From Thioclava atlantica (GTDB lineage: Bacteria; Pseudomonadota; Alphaproteobacteria; Rhodobacterales; Rhodobacteraceae): DNA of 64,000 nucleotides. Location: contig NZ_AQRC01000008.1 of NCBI RefSeq assembly GCF_000737065.1, positions 113,351 to 177,350 on the forward strand, in the 5' to 3' direction. How positions within the stretch are numbered: position 1 is the first letter of the stretch; every line of letters begins with the position of its first letter. Shown here piece after piece: positions 42,778-51,740 of the stretch. The translations under genes were made by a program, and so were the position numbers. The notes under the pieces were generated by a model, which was not told the DNA's origin, searched no databases, and saw only the letters and a program-made list of their open reading frames with translations.

Positions 42778-42813
42778 AAAGGCCGCGCCGGGAAATCCCT
42801 GGCGCGGCCCTTT
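42778..42813. terminator. bidirectional terminator between the caspase-fold gene and rpmJ
   Basis: GGCCGCGCC and GGCGCGGCC form the stem, with an inner GGGA/TCCC extension and A- and T-tracts on the two sides. It serves the plus-strand gene and the minus-strand rpmJ. Confidence 0.88.
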
Positions 42814-42833
42814 TCGTTTCGGCTCGGTCTGCT

Positions 42834-42959
42834 TCAGCCCTGGCGGGCCTTGAAGCGACGCTGCGTCTTGTTGATCACGTAGACGCGGCCTTTACGGCGC
42901 ACGACCTGGCAATCGCGATGACGCTGCTTGAGCGAGCGGAGCGAGTTACGGACCTTCAT
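42834..42959 (-). CDS. rpmJ: 50S ribosomal protein L36
   Basis: A 41-residue basic protein starting [17 protein letters not shown]. The sequence [21 protein letters not shown] matches the longer form of L36 common in alphaproteobacteria, in which the zinc-binding set C-x2-C-x12-C-x4-H is reduced; only one Cys and one His of that set are obvious here. ATG 42959 is preceded by an AGGAGA ribosome binding site. It is too short to be found by length filters. Confidence 0.95.
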   Translation of the reverse strand: MKVRNSLRSLKQRHRDCQVVRRKGRVYVINKTQRRFKARQG

Positions 42960-43036
42960 CGGTCTTCTCCTATTCGCGGCGCGCGTGCGCCTTGAAAAAC
43001 GAATGCCCCGGGCATTTGCCGGGGGCGGCGAAACAA

Positions 43037-43111
43037 TGGTGGGCGGTACTGGGATCGAACCAGTGGCCACTACGATGTCAACGTAGTGCTCTACCGCTGA
43101 GCTAACCGCCC
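43037..43111 (-). tRNA. tRNA-Val (anticodon GAC)
   Basis: On the minus strand the cloverleaf is complete. The acceptor GGGCGGT pairs with ACCGCCC, the D-arm is AGCTCAGCGGTAGAGC, the anticodon stem CTACG/CGTAG carries loop TTGACAT (GAC, reading GUC/GUU Val codons), and the T-arm contains GGTTCGATCC. The 3' CCA is encoded. It lies 77 bases upstream of rpmJ on the same strand. Confidence 0.97.
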
Positions 43112-43292
43112 ACGCCCGTTCGGTACCGTTTGCCGCGCCCGTTTCTCTTTCACGGCCAGTTGCCGGAAGGGAGCCGAGGCGCGCGGTGCCGCGTCGGTCT
43201 GGGGGTCTATATAAAGACTCGGATCGGCTTTCAAGAGGCTTTTGGCGCGAAAGCGATCCGGTGTAGGATACGGGACGATAGCACGAGGTTCC
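43112..43292. other. intergenic spacer, tRNA-Val to amidohydrolase
   Basis: This 180-base spacer should hold the promoters of tRNA-Val/rpmJ (minus) and the amidohydrolase (plus). I see no recognisable gene, and no clear promoter hexamers. Confidence 0.4.
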
Positions 43293-44159
43293 ATGAGCGA
43301 CAGCCCCGCCTCTCCGCCGCCGTTCCGGCTGATCCGTCCCGCGGAGCTGCGCACGGCCGCGGTATTCGCCTCGCCGCATTCGGGGGCGGACTATCCGCAA
43401 AGCCTCATCGACCGCTCCGTGCTCGACATGGCGCGCCTGCGTTCGTCCGAGGATGCTTTCGTCGACCGGCTTCTCGCTGACGTGCCCGAGCAGGGGGCGC
43501 CGCTTCTCGCTGCACGCTACCCGCGTGCCTGGGTCGATCTGAACCGCGCCCCGGACGAGCTCGATTCGGCGCTGATCGCGGGGCTCGAGCGCTCGCATCC
43601 GGGCCCGCGCGTGGCCGCCGGGCTCGGTGTCATCCCAAGGGTGGTGTCCGGCGCACGGGCGATCTATCGGGGCAAGATCCCGCGGATGGAGGCCGAGGCG
43701 CGCCTCGCGCATGTCTGGCATCCCTATCACGCCCAGATCGCGGAGCTTCTCCTCACCGCCCATCGGCGCTTCGGACAGGCGGTCCTGCTCGATGTCCATT
43801 CGATGCCCTCCGAGGCGCTCGACGCGCTCGGTCCCCATCGGCCCGACATCGTGCTCGGCGATCGCTACGGCACGAGCGCCGACCGTGCCCTGATGCGCGA
43901 GATCGAGGCCGCCTTCGAGGAAGAAGGCCTGCGCGTGTCGCGCAACAGCCCCTTTGCCGGTGCCTTCGTCGCGCAGCGTTATGGCCGCCCGCGCGAGGGC
44001 GTGCATGTGATCCAGATCGAGATCGACCGGGCGCTCTACATGGATCAGAAGGCGATCGCGCCGAACGGGGATTTCATGGCCTTCAAGGCCCTGATGAGCC
44101 GCGTCACCGAGCGAATCGCCGCGATCGGGTCGCAACCGCTGCGCCACGCCGCCGAATAG
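43293..44159 (+). CDS. N-formylglutamate amidohydrolase family protein
   Basis: The protein is 288 residues. Members of this family hydrolyse N-formyl-L-glutamate, the last step of one histidine-degradation route (HutG), or related N-acylated compounds. Markers are [12 protein letters not shown] near the start, the DLNR in [25 protein letters not shown] and [10 protein letters not shown] (conserved His), and [13 protein letters not shown] near the end. No other hut gene is in the window, so the physiological substrate is uncertain. ATG 43293 follows GAGG. Convergent with dinB. Confidence 0.88.
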   Translation: MSDSPASPPPFRLIRPAELRTAAVFASPHSGADYPQSLIDRSVLDMARLRSSEDAFVDRLLADVPEQGAPLLAARYPRAWVDLNRAPDELDSALIAGLERSHPGPRVAAGLGVIPRVVSGARAIYRGKIPRMEAEARLAHVWHPYHAQIAELLLTAHRRFGQAVLLDVHSMPSEALDALGPHRPDIVLGDRYGTSADRALMREIEAAFEEEGLRVSRNSPFAGAFVAQRYGRPREGVHVIQIEIDRALYMDQKAIAPNGDFMAFKALMSRVTERIAAIGSQPLRHAAE

Positions 44160-44174
44160 CCGCGCCGCCCGCGC

Positions 44175-45461
44175 TCACGACCGCTTCTTGTCCTCGCCAT
44201 CCGAGCCCGACCAGCCGCGCCCATGCCGGATCGCCTCGGGGCCGAATTTCGCACGGATCGCATCGGCGGCGCGTTCCGCCCCCGCACGCCTGCCCGCCTG
44301 CGGATCGAGCAGGTCGCCCGCCGGGTCGCGCCCGTCTGCGGGGCTGAGATCGGAAAACCCGATCCCGATCAGCCGATAGGCGACGCCCGCAGGCAGCTTG
44401 TCGAAAAGCGCCTCGCCCGCGCGGTAGAGCGTATCGGCCAGCTGGCTCGGCTCGTCGAGCCGTCTCTGCCGCGTCACGGTCGAGAAATCGGCCCGCTTGA
44501 GCTTGAGGGTCACGCCCCGGCCGGCGAGTTCGCGCGCCTTCATCCGCGCCGAGACCTTCTCGGCCATCCGCCAGAGCTGCGCCAGAAGCGTGTCACGATC
44601 CGCGATGTCCCGGTCGAAGGTCGTCTCGTTGGAGACCGACTTGATCGGCGAATCGGGCGAGACCCGCCGCGCATCGAGCCCGTTCGCGAGCTCGTGGAGC
44701 CGGCGCCCGGTCGCGCCGAACCGGTCTTCCATGCGAACAAGCCCAGCCCGCCGGATATCGGCCAATGTCCGGATCCCCGCCCGCCCGAGTGCGCTCCGCG
44801 TCGCCGCGCCCACCCCCCAGAGGATCGAGACCGGCTTTTCGGCAAGGAAGCTCTCGGTATCGGCCTTTCCGATCACCGAGAACCCGCGCGGCTTGTCCAG
44901 ATCGGAGGCGATCTTCGCGAGAAACTTGTTATGCGAGAGCCCGACCGACGCCGTCACCCCGATCTCGGTCTCGATCTCGCGCGCCAGCCGCGCCATTAGC
45001 ACCGCGGGCGGCGCGTGATGCAGTCGCGCGGTGCCGGTCAGGTCGAGGAAGGCCTCATCGAGCGAAAGCGGCTCGACGAGGGGGGATAGCGCGGCCATCT
45101 TCGCCCGGATCTCGCGCGAGACGGCGGCGTAATGCTCCAGCCGCGGCGCGATGATCACCGCCTCGGGGCAGAGCTTGCGCGCCTGGAACATCGGCATCGC
45201 CGAGCGGACCCCCGAGATCCGCGCGATATAGCAGCAGGTGGTCACCACCCCGCGCGTGCCGCCCCCCACGATCACCGGCCGCGAGGACAGGGAGGGATCG
45301 TCGCGCTTCTCGACCGAGGCGTAGAAACTGTCGCAATCGATATGCGCGATGCCGAGATCGAACAGCTCGGGATGCGAGATCACCCGCGCCTTGCCGCAGC
45401 GCGGGCATCGGGCGGGGGCGGTGTCGAACGTGGTGAGGCAATCGCGGCAAAGGGCGGGCAT
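44175..45461 (-). CDS. dinB: DNA polymerase IV with N-terminal zinc-finger extension
   Basis: A 428-residue Y-family translesion polymerase. The catalytic carboxylates are in AHIDCDSFYASVEK (Asp42, Asp44) and EPLSLDEAFLDLTG. The thumb, little-finger and C-terminal segments follow, including SVSNETTFDRDI. The N-terminus has C-x2-C-x10-C-x2-C (Cys5, 8, 19, 22), a likely zinc site found in many alphaproteobacterial DinB proteins and absent from E. coli. The C-terminal tail (about residues 375-428) is basic and variable. There is no LexA box that I can identify upstream. Confidence 0.95.
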   Translation of the reverse strand: MPALCRDCLTTFDTAPARCPRCGKARVISHPELFDLGIAHIDCDSFYASVEKRDDPSLSSRPVIVGGGTRGVVTTCCYIARISGVRSAMPMFQARKLCPEAVIIAPRLEHYAAVSREIRAKMAALSPLVEPLSLDEAFLDLTGTARLHHAPPAVLMARLAREIETEIGVTASVGLSHNKFLAKIASDLDKPRGFSVIGKADTESFLAEKPVSILWGVGAATRSALGRAGIRTLADIRRAGLVRMEDRFGATGRRLHELANGLDARRVSPDSPIKSVSNETTFDRDIADRDTLLAQLWRMAEKVSARMKARELAGRGVTLKLKRADFSTVTRQRRLDEPSQLADTLYRAGEALFDKLPAGVAYRLIGIGFSDLSPADGRDPAGDLLDPQAGRRAGAERAADAIRAKFGPEAIRHGRGWSGSDGEDKKRS

Positions 45462-45518
45462 GGGCTCGGGCTTCCGGGAGTCGAGAGCTGTGTTATATCG
45501 CCCTCTTCACCTAGAGCC

Positions 45519-45566
45519 AAATACCCCGGGGGAGCGCGCAGGGCGCGCGGGGGCGGAGCCCCTCTC
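45519..45566 (+). repeat. dispersed intergenic repeat, copy 2
   Basis: It begins AAATACCCCGGGGGAGC, then a GCGCGCAGGGCGCGCGG hairpin region and ends GGGGGCGGAGCCCCTCTCG. The order and core match copy 1 at 9346-9393, although the hairpin sequences differ. It lies between dinB and clpB, next to the clpB terminator. Confidence 0.6.
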
Positions 45567-45569
45567 GTC

Positions 45570-45600
45570 AAAAAGACGGGGCGGATCGCTCCGCCCCGTC
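45570..45600 (-). terminator. rho-independent terminator for clpB
   Basis: GACGGGGCGGA and TCCGCCCCGTC form an eleven-base stem with a four-base loop; read on the minus strand it ends in TTTTT. It lies 21 bases after the clpB stop. Confidence 0.92.
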
Positions 45601-45620
45601 GCGTTCGGGTTGTCTGCGGC

Positions 45621-48242
45621 TCAGTGCAGCGGGACGCCGTCGGCGGGTTTGGTCCCGGCCGGCGGGACCACATGATCGCCCACGACCAGCCCGTCGGGCC
45701 CGGCGGTGACCTCGACCGTCGCGCCGTCCATCACCTCGCCCGCGAGGATCGCCTCCGCGAGCGGGTTTTGCAGCGACCGCTGGATCACCCGCTTCAGGGG
45801 ACGCGCGCCATAGACCGGATCATAGCCCGCATCCGCGAGCCACTTGCGCGCCGCGTCGTCGAGCACGAGCGTGATCTTGCGCTGCGCCAGGCGTTTCTCG
45901 AGGCGCTTGAGCTGGATCGCCACGATGCCGTCCATCTCGTCGCGGTTCAGCCGATCGAAGATCACCATCTCGTCGAGACGGTTCAGGAATTCGGGACGGA
46001 AATGCGCCCGCACCGCGTCCATCACCTGAGCCTTGGCCTGCGCCGCATCGGTCCCTTCGGGCAGCTGGCTGAGCGCCTGACTGCCGAGGTTCGAGGTCAG
46101 CACGATCAGCGTCTGCTTGAAATCGACCGTGCGGCCCTGACCATCGGTCAGCACGCCATCGTCGAGCACCTGCAGGAGCACGTTGAACACGTCCGGATGC
46201 GCCTTCTCGACCTCGTCGAAGAGCAGCACCTGATAGGGCCGGCGCCGCACCGCCTCGGTGAGCACGCCGCCCTCGTCATAGCCGACATAGCCGGGGGGCG
46301 CACCGATCAGCCGGGCCACGGAGTGTTTCTCCATGAACTCGGACATGTCGATCCGCACCATCGCCTGATCGTCGTCGAAGAGATATTCCGCGACGGCCTT
46401 GGTCAGCTCGGTCTTGCCCACGCCGGTCGGGCCGAGGAACAGGAACGAGCCCAGCGGACGGTTCTCGTCATTGAGCCCCGCGCGCGCCCGGCGCACGGCG
46501 TTCGACACCGCGGTGATCGCCGCATCCTGGCCCACGACGCGCTTGTGCAGCTCCTCTTCAATCTTGAGGAGCTTCTCGCGTTCGCCTTCCAGCATCTTCG
46601 AGGTCGGAATGCCGGTCCAGCGTTCGACCACCTCGGCGATCTGCTCCGGACGCACCGATTCCGACACCATCAGGTCCTCGCCCTCGGCTTCCTCGGCCTC
46701 GTTCAGCTGTTTCTCGAGCGAAGGGATGATGCCGTAGCTCAGCTCGCCCGCGCGGGCGAGATTGCCCTCGCGCTTGGCTTGGTCGAGTTCGGCGCGCGCC
46801 CGGTCGAGCTGCTCCTTCAGGTTCCGGCCCGATTCGAGCTTGTCACGCTCGGCCTGCCATTTGGCGGTCATCTCCGAGGCGCGCTCCTGCATCTCGGCCA
46901 GCTCCTTCTCGAGCTTCTCGAGACGGTCCTTCGAGGCCGCGTCGTCTTCCTTCTTCAGCGCCTCCGCCTCGATCTGCAGCTGCAGGATCTGGCGGTCGAG
47001 CTGGTCGAGCTCCTCGGGCTTGCTGTCCACTTCCATGCGCAAGCGCGAGGCGGCCTCGTCCACGAGGTCGATCGCCTTGTCGGGCAGGAAACGGTCGGTG
47101 ATGTAGCGATGCGACAGCGTCGCAGCCGAGACCAGCGCCGAGTCGGAGATCTTCACCCCGTGATGGAGCTCGTATTTCTCCTTGATGCCGCGCAGGATCG
47201 AGATCGTGTCCTCGACCGTGGGCTCCTCGACCACCAGCGGCTGGAACCGGCGGGCAAGGGCGGCGTCCTTCTCGACATGTTTGCGGAATTCGTCGAGCGT
47301 GGTCGCACCGACGCAGTGCAGCTCGCCGCGCGCGAGCGCCGGCTTGATCAGGTTGGCCGCATCCATCGCGCCATCGGTCTTGCCCGCGCCGACAAGCATG
47401 TGCATCTCGTCGATGAAGAGGATGATCTCGCCGGCCGCCGCCTCGATTTCCTTGAGGATCGCCTTCAGACGTTCCTCGAATTCGCCCCGGTATTTCGCGC
47501 CCGCGATCAGCGCGCCCATGTCGAGCGCCAGAAGCCGCTTGTTGCGCAGGCTCTCGGGGACGTCACCATTGACGATGCGCAGCGCGAGGCCCTCCGCGAT
47601 CGCGGTCTTGCCGACGCCCGGTTCACCGATCAGCACGGGGTTGTTCTTGGTCCGGCGCGAGAGCACCTGCATCGCGCGGCGGATCTCCTCGTCGCGGCCG
47701 ATGATCGGGTCGATCTTGCCCTGCTCGGCGGCCTCGGTCAGGTCGCGCGCGTATTTCTTGAGCGCGTCGTATCCCTCTTCGGCCGAAGCGGTGTCAGCGG
47801 TGCGGCCCTTGCGCAGGTCGTTGATCGCGGCGTTGAGCTTCTGCGCGGTCACCGCGCCCGCATCGAGCGCGTCCTTGGCGCGGGTGTTCACCATCGCCAG
47901 CGCCATCAGGATGCGTTCGACCGGCACGAAGCTGTCGCCCGCCTTCTTGGCGAGTTTCTCGGCCTCGTCGAGAACCCGCACGAGGCTCTGCTCGACATAG
48001 ACCTGCCCGTCGCCGCCGGACACTTTCGGCAGTTTCGAGACGGCCAGATCGACCGCTTCCTGCACGCGTTTGGGTTCGCCGCCCGCGCGCGAGATCAGGT
48101 TGGCGGACAGCCCCTGGTCGTCATCCATCAATGCTTTCAGAAGGTGCTCGGGCACCACACGCTGATGCCCCTCGCGCATCGCGATGGTCTGCGCTGCCTG
48201 CAGAAAGCCGCGCGACCGTTCCGTGAACTTCTCCATGTTCAT
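45621..48242 (-). CDS. clpB: ATP-dependent chaperone ClpB
   Basis: An 873-residue AAA+ disaggregase that works with DnaK to rescue aggregated proteins after heat stress. The order is a Clp-N domain ([18 protein letters not shown]), AAA1 with GEPGVGKT (about residue 205), the coiled-coil middle domain ([20 protein letters not shown], about 405-525), and AAA2 with GPTGVGKT (about 605) plus the C-terminal domain. ATG 48242 has AGGAGA seven bases upstream, and an in-frame TTG two codons earlier is less likely. A sigma-32-type promoter lies 80-110 bases upstream, and a terminator follows. Confidence 0.98.
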   Translation of the reverse strand: MNMEKFTERSRGFLQAAQTIAMREGHQRVVPEHLLKALMDDDQGLSANLISRAGGEPKRVQEAVDLAVSKLPKVSGGDGQVYVEQSLVRVLDEAEKLAKKAGDSFVPVERILMALAMVNTRAKDALDAGAVTAQKLNAAINDLRKGRTADTASAEEGYDALKKYARDLTEAAEQGKIDPIIGRDEEIRRAMQVLSRRTKNNPVLIGEPGVGKTAIAEGLALRIVNGDVPESLRNKRLLALDMGALIAGAKYRGEFEERLKAILKEIEAAAGEIILFIDEMHMLVGAGKTDGAMDAANLIKPALARGELHCVGATTLDEFRKHVEKDAALARRFQPLVVEEPTVEDTISILRGIKEKYELHHGVKISDSALVSAATLSHRYITDRFLPDKAIDLVDEAASRLRMEVDSKPEELDQLDRQILQLQIEAEALKKEDDAASKDRLEKLEKELAEMQERASEMTAKWQAERDKLESGRNLKEQLDRARAELDQAKREGNLARAGELSYGIIPSLEKQLNEAEEAEGEDLMVSESVRPEQIAEVVERWTGIPTSKMLEGEREKLLKIEEELHKRVVGQDAAITAVSNAVRRARAGLNDENRPLGSFLFLGPTGVGKTELTKAVAEYLFDDDQAMVRIDMSEFMEKHSVARLIGAPPGYVGYDEGGVLTEAVRRRPYQVLLFDEVEKAHPDVFNVLLQVLDDGVLTDGQGRTVDFKQTLIVLTSNLGSQALSQLPEGTDAAQAKAQVMDAVRAHFRPEFLNRLDEMVIFDRLNRDEMDGIVAIQLKRLEKRLAQRKITLVLDDAARKWLADAGYDPVYGARPLKRVIQRSLQNPLAEAILAGEVMDGATVEVTAGPDGLVVGDHVVPPAGTKPADGVPLH

Positions 48243-48320
48243 CGGCAATCTCCTTTTTTCAAAGCCCCCGGTATGCGTCAGGCCCTGAAGAGGCGCCCAT
48301 CTGTCCGGGTCTCGGTATGA

Positions 48321-48349
48321 AAATGGGCGCAGCGCGGGGGCGCTTCAAG
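48321..48349 (-). promoter_or_regulatory. heat-shock (sigma-32/RpoH) type promoter of clpB
   Basis: On the minus strand, CTTGAA (48349-48344) and GCCCATTT (48328-48321) lie 15 bases apart, close to the sigma-32 consensus CTTGAA-N13 to 17-CCCCATNT. It is about 80 bases upstream of the clpB start and gives a leader of about 70 bases. Confidence 0.82.
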
Positions 48350-48441
48350 AGGCATTCGCGGAGCATTTCGCCGCATCGGGAAACCAAACCTCAAGACTTT
48401 GCGTTGACCCTGCGACACCCCTGCCTTCGGAGGCCATCGCC

Positions 48442-48651
48442 ATGCATCACGGAACCGCCACGCGGATCGTTCGCGTGATCTACAACGCCGCACAGCGCCG
48501 CTTCGAGGCGGTGGTGGAGTTTTTCGCCCCCGGGATCGCGCAGCCGTTGCGCGTGCCGGTCCGGGTCGAAGCTGATCAGCGGATCAGTCACCGGCAACTC
48601 GCCCGCGTGCTGACGCGCGAGGCGCAACGCCGGGGGATCGGCGGGCTCTGA
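48442..48651 (+). CDS. small conserved hypothetical protein upstream of pyrF
   Basis: A 69-residue protein, no signal peptide or membrane helix. The composition is basic, with a beta-like N-terminal half (HGTATRIVRVIYNA) and a helical C-terminus (SHRQLARVLTREAQRRG). I recognise no family. ATG 48442 lies 69 bases before pyrF. It is a plausible gene because of its codon usage and position, but I cannot give it a role. Confidence 0.55.
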   Translation: MHHGTATRIVRVIYNAAQRRFEAVVEFFAPGIAQPLRVPVRVEADQRISHRQLARVLTREAQRRGIGGL

Positions 48652-48720
48652 GCCGATCGGCCGCTTGACCTTGGGGCGTTTGATCCGCATCAGGGGGCGG
48701 ACCGAAAAAGGAGCGCCCCG

Positions 48721-49431
48721 ATGACCGACCTGATTTCGCCCGCCGATGATCGCCTGATCGTCGCCCTCGACGTGCCCAGCGCCTATGAAGGGCTGATCCT
48801 GGCCAACCAGCTCGGCGATGCGGTGTCCTTCTACAAGATCGGGCTCGGGATGCTGACCGGGGGCGGGCTCGCACTCGCGACCGAGCTCAAGCAGGATCAG
48901 GGCAAGCGCATCTTCCTCGACATGAAGCTGTTCGATATCGGCGCGACGGTCGAGAACGCGGTGCGCGGGCTGGCGCAGTTCGACCTGGATTTCCTGACCG
49001 TCCATGGCGACCCCTATGTGGTGAAGGCCGCGAAAGAGGGCGCTGCGGGCAAGAATCTCAAGATCCTCGCGGTGACGATCCTGACCTCGCTCGATCGCGA
49101 AGATCTCGACGGTGCGCTGATCAAGCCCGGCGACATCCGCGATCTGGTGGCCGAGCGCGCGGGCCGCGCATTCGAGGCGGGGGCGGATGGCGTGATTGCT
49201 TCGCCGCAGGAAGCGGCGATGATCCGCGAACTGCCGCAGGCGGAGGGCAAGCTCATCGTCACGCCGGGCGTGCGTCCGGCGGGCGCCGAGCTCGGGGACC
49301 AGAAACGGATCGCGACCCCGGCAGCGGCGATCGAAGCCGGGGCCGACCATATCGTCGTCGGCCGCCCGATCCACCGCGCGTCCGACCCGCGCGAGGCGGC
49401 CGAGGCAATCGTCGCGGAACTGCGCCGCTAG
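48721..49431 (+). CDS. pyrF: orotidine 5'-phosphate decarboxylase
   Basis: A 236-residue enzyme that decarboxylates OMP to UMP, the last step of pyrimidine synthesis. The catalytic Asp-x-Lys-x2-Asp set lies in IFLDMKLFDIGATVEN; further motifs are LIVALDVPSAYEG at the start and VTPGVRP and HIVVGRPIHRA at the phosphate site. AAAGGAG precedes ATG 48721. The gene is monocistronic or paired with the small gene upstream; no other pyrimidine gene is close. Confidence 0.97.
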   Translation: MTDLISPADDRLIVALDVPSAYEGLILANQLGDAVSFYKIGLGMLTGGGLALATELKQDQGKRIFLDMKLFDIGATVENAVRGLAQFDLDFLTVHGDPYVVKAAKEGAAGKNLKILAVTILTSLDREDLDGALIKPGDIRDLVAERAGRAFEAGADGVIASPQEAAMIRELPQAEGKLIVTPGVRPAGAELGDQKRIATPAAAIEAGADHIVVGRPIHRASDPREAAEAIVAELRR

Positions 49432-49432
49432 G

Positions 49433-49672
49433 TCAGTTCCCCGAGCCCCCCGTGGCCGGACCCGAGGTTTTGGCCGAGGGCGCCACTTTCACCTCTGCGG
49501 CATTGGGATCCTTCAGCGGGGTGAGGGGGGGCGGATCGGTGGCCGTATCGGAGCCGCCGTCGAAGGGCGTGTCCGCCACCAGCCAGACCACCACGCCGAG
49601 CGCCACCACGAGCGCGAGAAGCGTGAAGATCAGTCCGCCGAGACTGGTTTGCCGGGAAGGGTCGCGCGCCAT
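49433..49672 (-). CDS. small single-span membrane protein (paralogue A)
   Basis: A 79-residue protein: a short cytoplasmic N-terminus (MARDPSRQTSLGG), one hydrophobic helix (about 14-34, LIFTLLALVVALGVVVWLV), and a low-complexity Pro/Thr/Ala tail. ATG 49672 has AGGAG five bases upstream; an in-frame ATG at 49687 is weaker. The helix and the GG-x-x-F start are like those of the next minus-strand gene. It is a candidate for a membrane-anchored, disordered envelope protein; no known family. Confidence 0.6.
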   Translation of the reverse strand: MARDPSRQTSLGGLIFTLLALVVALGVVVWLVADTPFDGGSDTATDPPPLTPLKDPNAAEVKVAPSAKTSGPATGGSGN

Positions 49673-49772
49673 GACTGCTCCTGTCATTCATGATGTCCGA
49701 ATCGAAACGCGTGTCGTTCGGCGCACGTTCCTCCTCGCGTCTCAGGATAGGCGGCGGATGGCGCATGAGAAA

Positions 49773-49792
49773 CGGCGCCCCTGAGAGCGCCG
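49773..49792 (-). terminator. hairpin after small membrane gene B
   Basis: CGGCGC and GCGCCG form a six-base stem with an eight-base loop, followed on the minus strand by TTTC. It is 28 bases downstream of the stop of the 94-residue gene. Confidence 0.45.
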
Positions 49793-49819
49793 CTTCACTT
49801 GAGCGTGAGTGCTCGCGGT

Positions 49820-50104
49820 TTAGTTGGCGGTGCCGGTCTGGGCCGCGCCATCGGTCGAGGCTGCGCCACCGGCAGCAGCACCCGAATCGGTGGCCGGAGC
49901 GCTGTCGGTATTGGCCGGGGTCGTATCGGTGTTGTCGATGGTGACCGAGGTCGAGCTGCCGCCGGCATCACCCGGGACCGCATCGTGATCGGCCGGGGCC
50001 ATCATGAACCACAGGACGACGCCAAGCGCGACGACGATTGCGCCAAGGACGAAATAGACGCCACCGAGGCCGCTCTTCTCGTGATGAATTTCCGTATCTG
50101 CCAT
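49820..50104 (-). CDS. small single-span membrane protein (paralogue B)
   Basis: A 94-residue protein with a short N-terminus (MADTEIHHEKSGLGG), one helix (about 16-35, VYFVLGAIVVALGVVLWFMM) and a Ser/Thr/Ala/Gly-rich disordered tail of about 55 residues. The helix (VVALGVVLW versus VVALGVVVW in paralogue A) and the architecture imply that A and B arose by duplication. Function unknown. Upstream is NfeD, but a 140-base gap argues against one transcript. Confidence 0.7.
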   Translation of the reverse strand: MADTEIHHEKSGLGGVYFVLGAIVVALGVVLWFMMAPADHDAVPGDAGGSSTSVTIDNTDTTPANTDSAPATDSGAAAGGAASTDGAAQTGTAN

Positions 50105-50246
50105 GTTTGTCTCCCGTCACATGCAAACTGCTTTCTGGGGCACTAACGGATATCAGGCTGCACGGGTTCCGGGCGGTTCCATCGGTCGGCGGAACCGTGC
50201 TCACGCGGGCGTGTGGGCGGGAGGGGCAAAGCGGTGCGGCGCCGCC

Positions 50247-50522
50247 TCAGTTCTCGTTGATGTCGCGATCCCAATGCTTGGTCTGGCCCGGGCGCACCCC
50301 CATCACGCGGCGCAAGATCAGCCAGGCGAGGATCGAGAGCACCGCAAAGACCACGAGCGTCACCGGTATGGAATGGCCGAGCAGGCCGATCCAGATCAAT
50401 GCGCCTACCAATACCGCCCCGATCGCGAATCCGAGGAAGATGAAGCCGGGGATCAGCATCTCCGCCACGGCGAGCACGACGCCCGCCACGATCCAGAGCC
50501 AGGGTTGTTGCCAGTAGTCCAT
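50247..50522 (-). CDS. NfeD-family membrane protein
   Basis: A 91-residue protein with three to four hydrophobic segments (WIVAGVVLAVAEMLIPG; then FIFLGFAIGAVLVGALIW) and a short cytoplasmic tail with no OB-fold of the longer NfeD form. NfeD proteins travel with SPFH/stomatin genes and are thought to organise membrane microdomains. ATG 50522 overlaps the SPFH stop (TGATG), so the pair is coupled, as is typical. Confidence 0.9.
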   Translation of the reverse strand: MDYWQQPWLWIVAGVVLAVAEMLIPGFIFLGFAIGAVLVGALIWIGLLGHSIPVTLVVFAVLSILAWLILRRVMGVRPGQTKHWDRDINEN

Positions 50523-51403
50523 CACCGTGCTCCGAGCAGCTTGAAGGCATTGGTGAAGGCTTCGAGGGCGGCAGCGGGCAGGATCACCGTCTGCTGGCCC
50601 TCGCCCTTGGCCACCTGCGCCAAAGCATCGACCTGCTTGAGCGCCACCTGATATTGCGCCGCCTCCAGCCCGTTCTTCGCGATGGCGACGGCGACAACCT
50701 CGGTCGCATAGGCCTCCGCTTCGGCTTGAACGCGGCGGGCCTCGGCCTCTTTCTGGGCCTGGAAGAGCTGGGCCTCGGCGGCAAGTTCGACCGCACGCTT
50801 CTTGCCCTCGGCCTCGGTCACCAGCGCACGGCGGGCACGTTCGGCATTGAGCTGCTGGAGCATCGCGGCGCGGGTCGCCTCGTCGAGATTGACATCGAGG
50901 ATCTCTGCGCGCGTCACCTCGATCCCCCAGTCATCGACCATCGCGGCGACCTGCTCGCGCACTTTCGAAATGAGCTGCGCGCGGTTCGACTGCACCTCGT
51001 CGAGTTCCATCATCCCGATCTCGGAGCGCACGATCCCCGCCACGGTCGTCGCGATCGCCGCATCGACGTCGCGGATCCGGTAGACGGTCTTTTCCGGCTC
51101 GGTGATGCGGTAGAAGACCGAGGTCTCGACCTTCACCAGGACGTTGTCGGCGGTGATCGCGTCCTGCATCGCATTCGGGAGCTGGCGCTCGAGGATCGAG
51201 ATCCTGTGCGGCACCCGGTCGAGGAAGGGGACGATGAAGTTGATCCCCGGCCCGAGCACCGAGCGCAGTCGGCCGAAGCGCTCGACCACGTGCTTTTCCG
51301 ATTGCGGCACGATCCGCACACCGAGGAAGACCGACAGGATCAGCAGGCCCGCAACCGCGATCATCACGATGTCGCCGCCCGTCAGAAAACCATCAAAACC
51401 CAT
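50522..51403 (-). CDS. SPFH/stomatin-like protein (QmcA/YbbK type)
   Basis: The protein is 293 residues: a single N-terminal anchor (about 12-30), then the SPFH domain (VPQSEKHVVERFGRLRSVL, PGINFIVPFLDRV) and a long C-terminal coiled coil rich in Ala and Glu (LVTEAEGKKRAVELAAEAQ). It should form a membrane-bound oligomer, often linked to protease or transporter complexes. ATG 51403 was chosen for its GGGAG seven bases upstream; ATG 51409 is the alternative. It is coupled to the NfeD gene. Confidence 0.95.
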   Translation of the reverse strand: MGFDGFLTGGDIVMIAVAGLLILSVFLGVRIVPQSEKHVVERFGRLRSVLGPGINFIVPFLDRVPHRISILERQLPNAMQDAITADNVLVKVETSVFYRITEPEKTVYRIRDVDAAIATTVAGIVRSEIGMMELDEVQSNRAQLISKVREQVAAMVDDWGIEVTRAEILDVNLDEATRAAMLQQLNAERARRALVTEAEGKKRAVELAAEAQLFQAQKEAEARRVQAEAEAYATEVVAVAIAKNGLEAAQYQVALKQVDALAQVAKGEGQQTVILPAAALEAFTNAFKLLGAR

Positions 51404-51427
51404 GAGCATTCTCCCTTTCCCCAGACG

Positions 51428-51586
51428 TCATGAACCATGCGCGGGAAAGACGCGCAGGGCGAGCAGAACCCCCACCACAAGGACAGCCCAGCCGCCGGGG
51501 CGACCGAGAAGCCACAGCGCGACCGCAAGACCCGCCATCGCGAGGCGCGAGCCTGCCATCGTCGCAAGGCTGAACAGCGCGCCCAT
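51428..51586 (-). CDS. small two-span membrane protein preceding the SPFH gene
   Basis: A 52-residue frame with start ATG 51586 and GAGAGG about eight bases upstream. It is almost all hydrophobic, with two predicted helices split by GRPGG (RLAMAGLAVALWLLGRPGG then WAVLVVGVLLALRVF). Third codon positions are strongly G/C, as in real genes here. A nine-codon frame (MKSRQERQP) ends with TGATG at its start codon, which could be a translational leader. The stop lies 18-24 bases before SPFH, so it may be the first gene of that operon. Confidence 0.5.
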   Translation of the reverse strand: MGALFSLATMAGSRLAMAGLAVALWLLGRPGGWAVLVVGVLLALRVFPAHGS

Positions 51587-51740
51587 CAGGGCTGCCTCTC
51601 TTGGCGGGACTTCATCGACTGCTCCTGTTCTCGTTGCAGGGAGTCTGCCGCAATGCGGGGACTTTGGGAAGTGAGAAGGGACGGCGCTCCTCTCCGGAAG
51701 TGCCGGTTTCCCTGCGCGATATCGGAGCGCTCCGGACGGC

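Noticed and set aside
42834..44147. A single long minus-strand frame that would fuse rpmJ to upstream sequence
   Set aside because: It crosses the tRNA-Val gene and its own ribosome binding site; L36 must start at 42959.
45132..48320. An open frame of over 1000 codons opposite clpB and dinB
   Set aside because: It spans parts of two real minus-strand genes and their terminator, and shows no family similarity; composition artefact.
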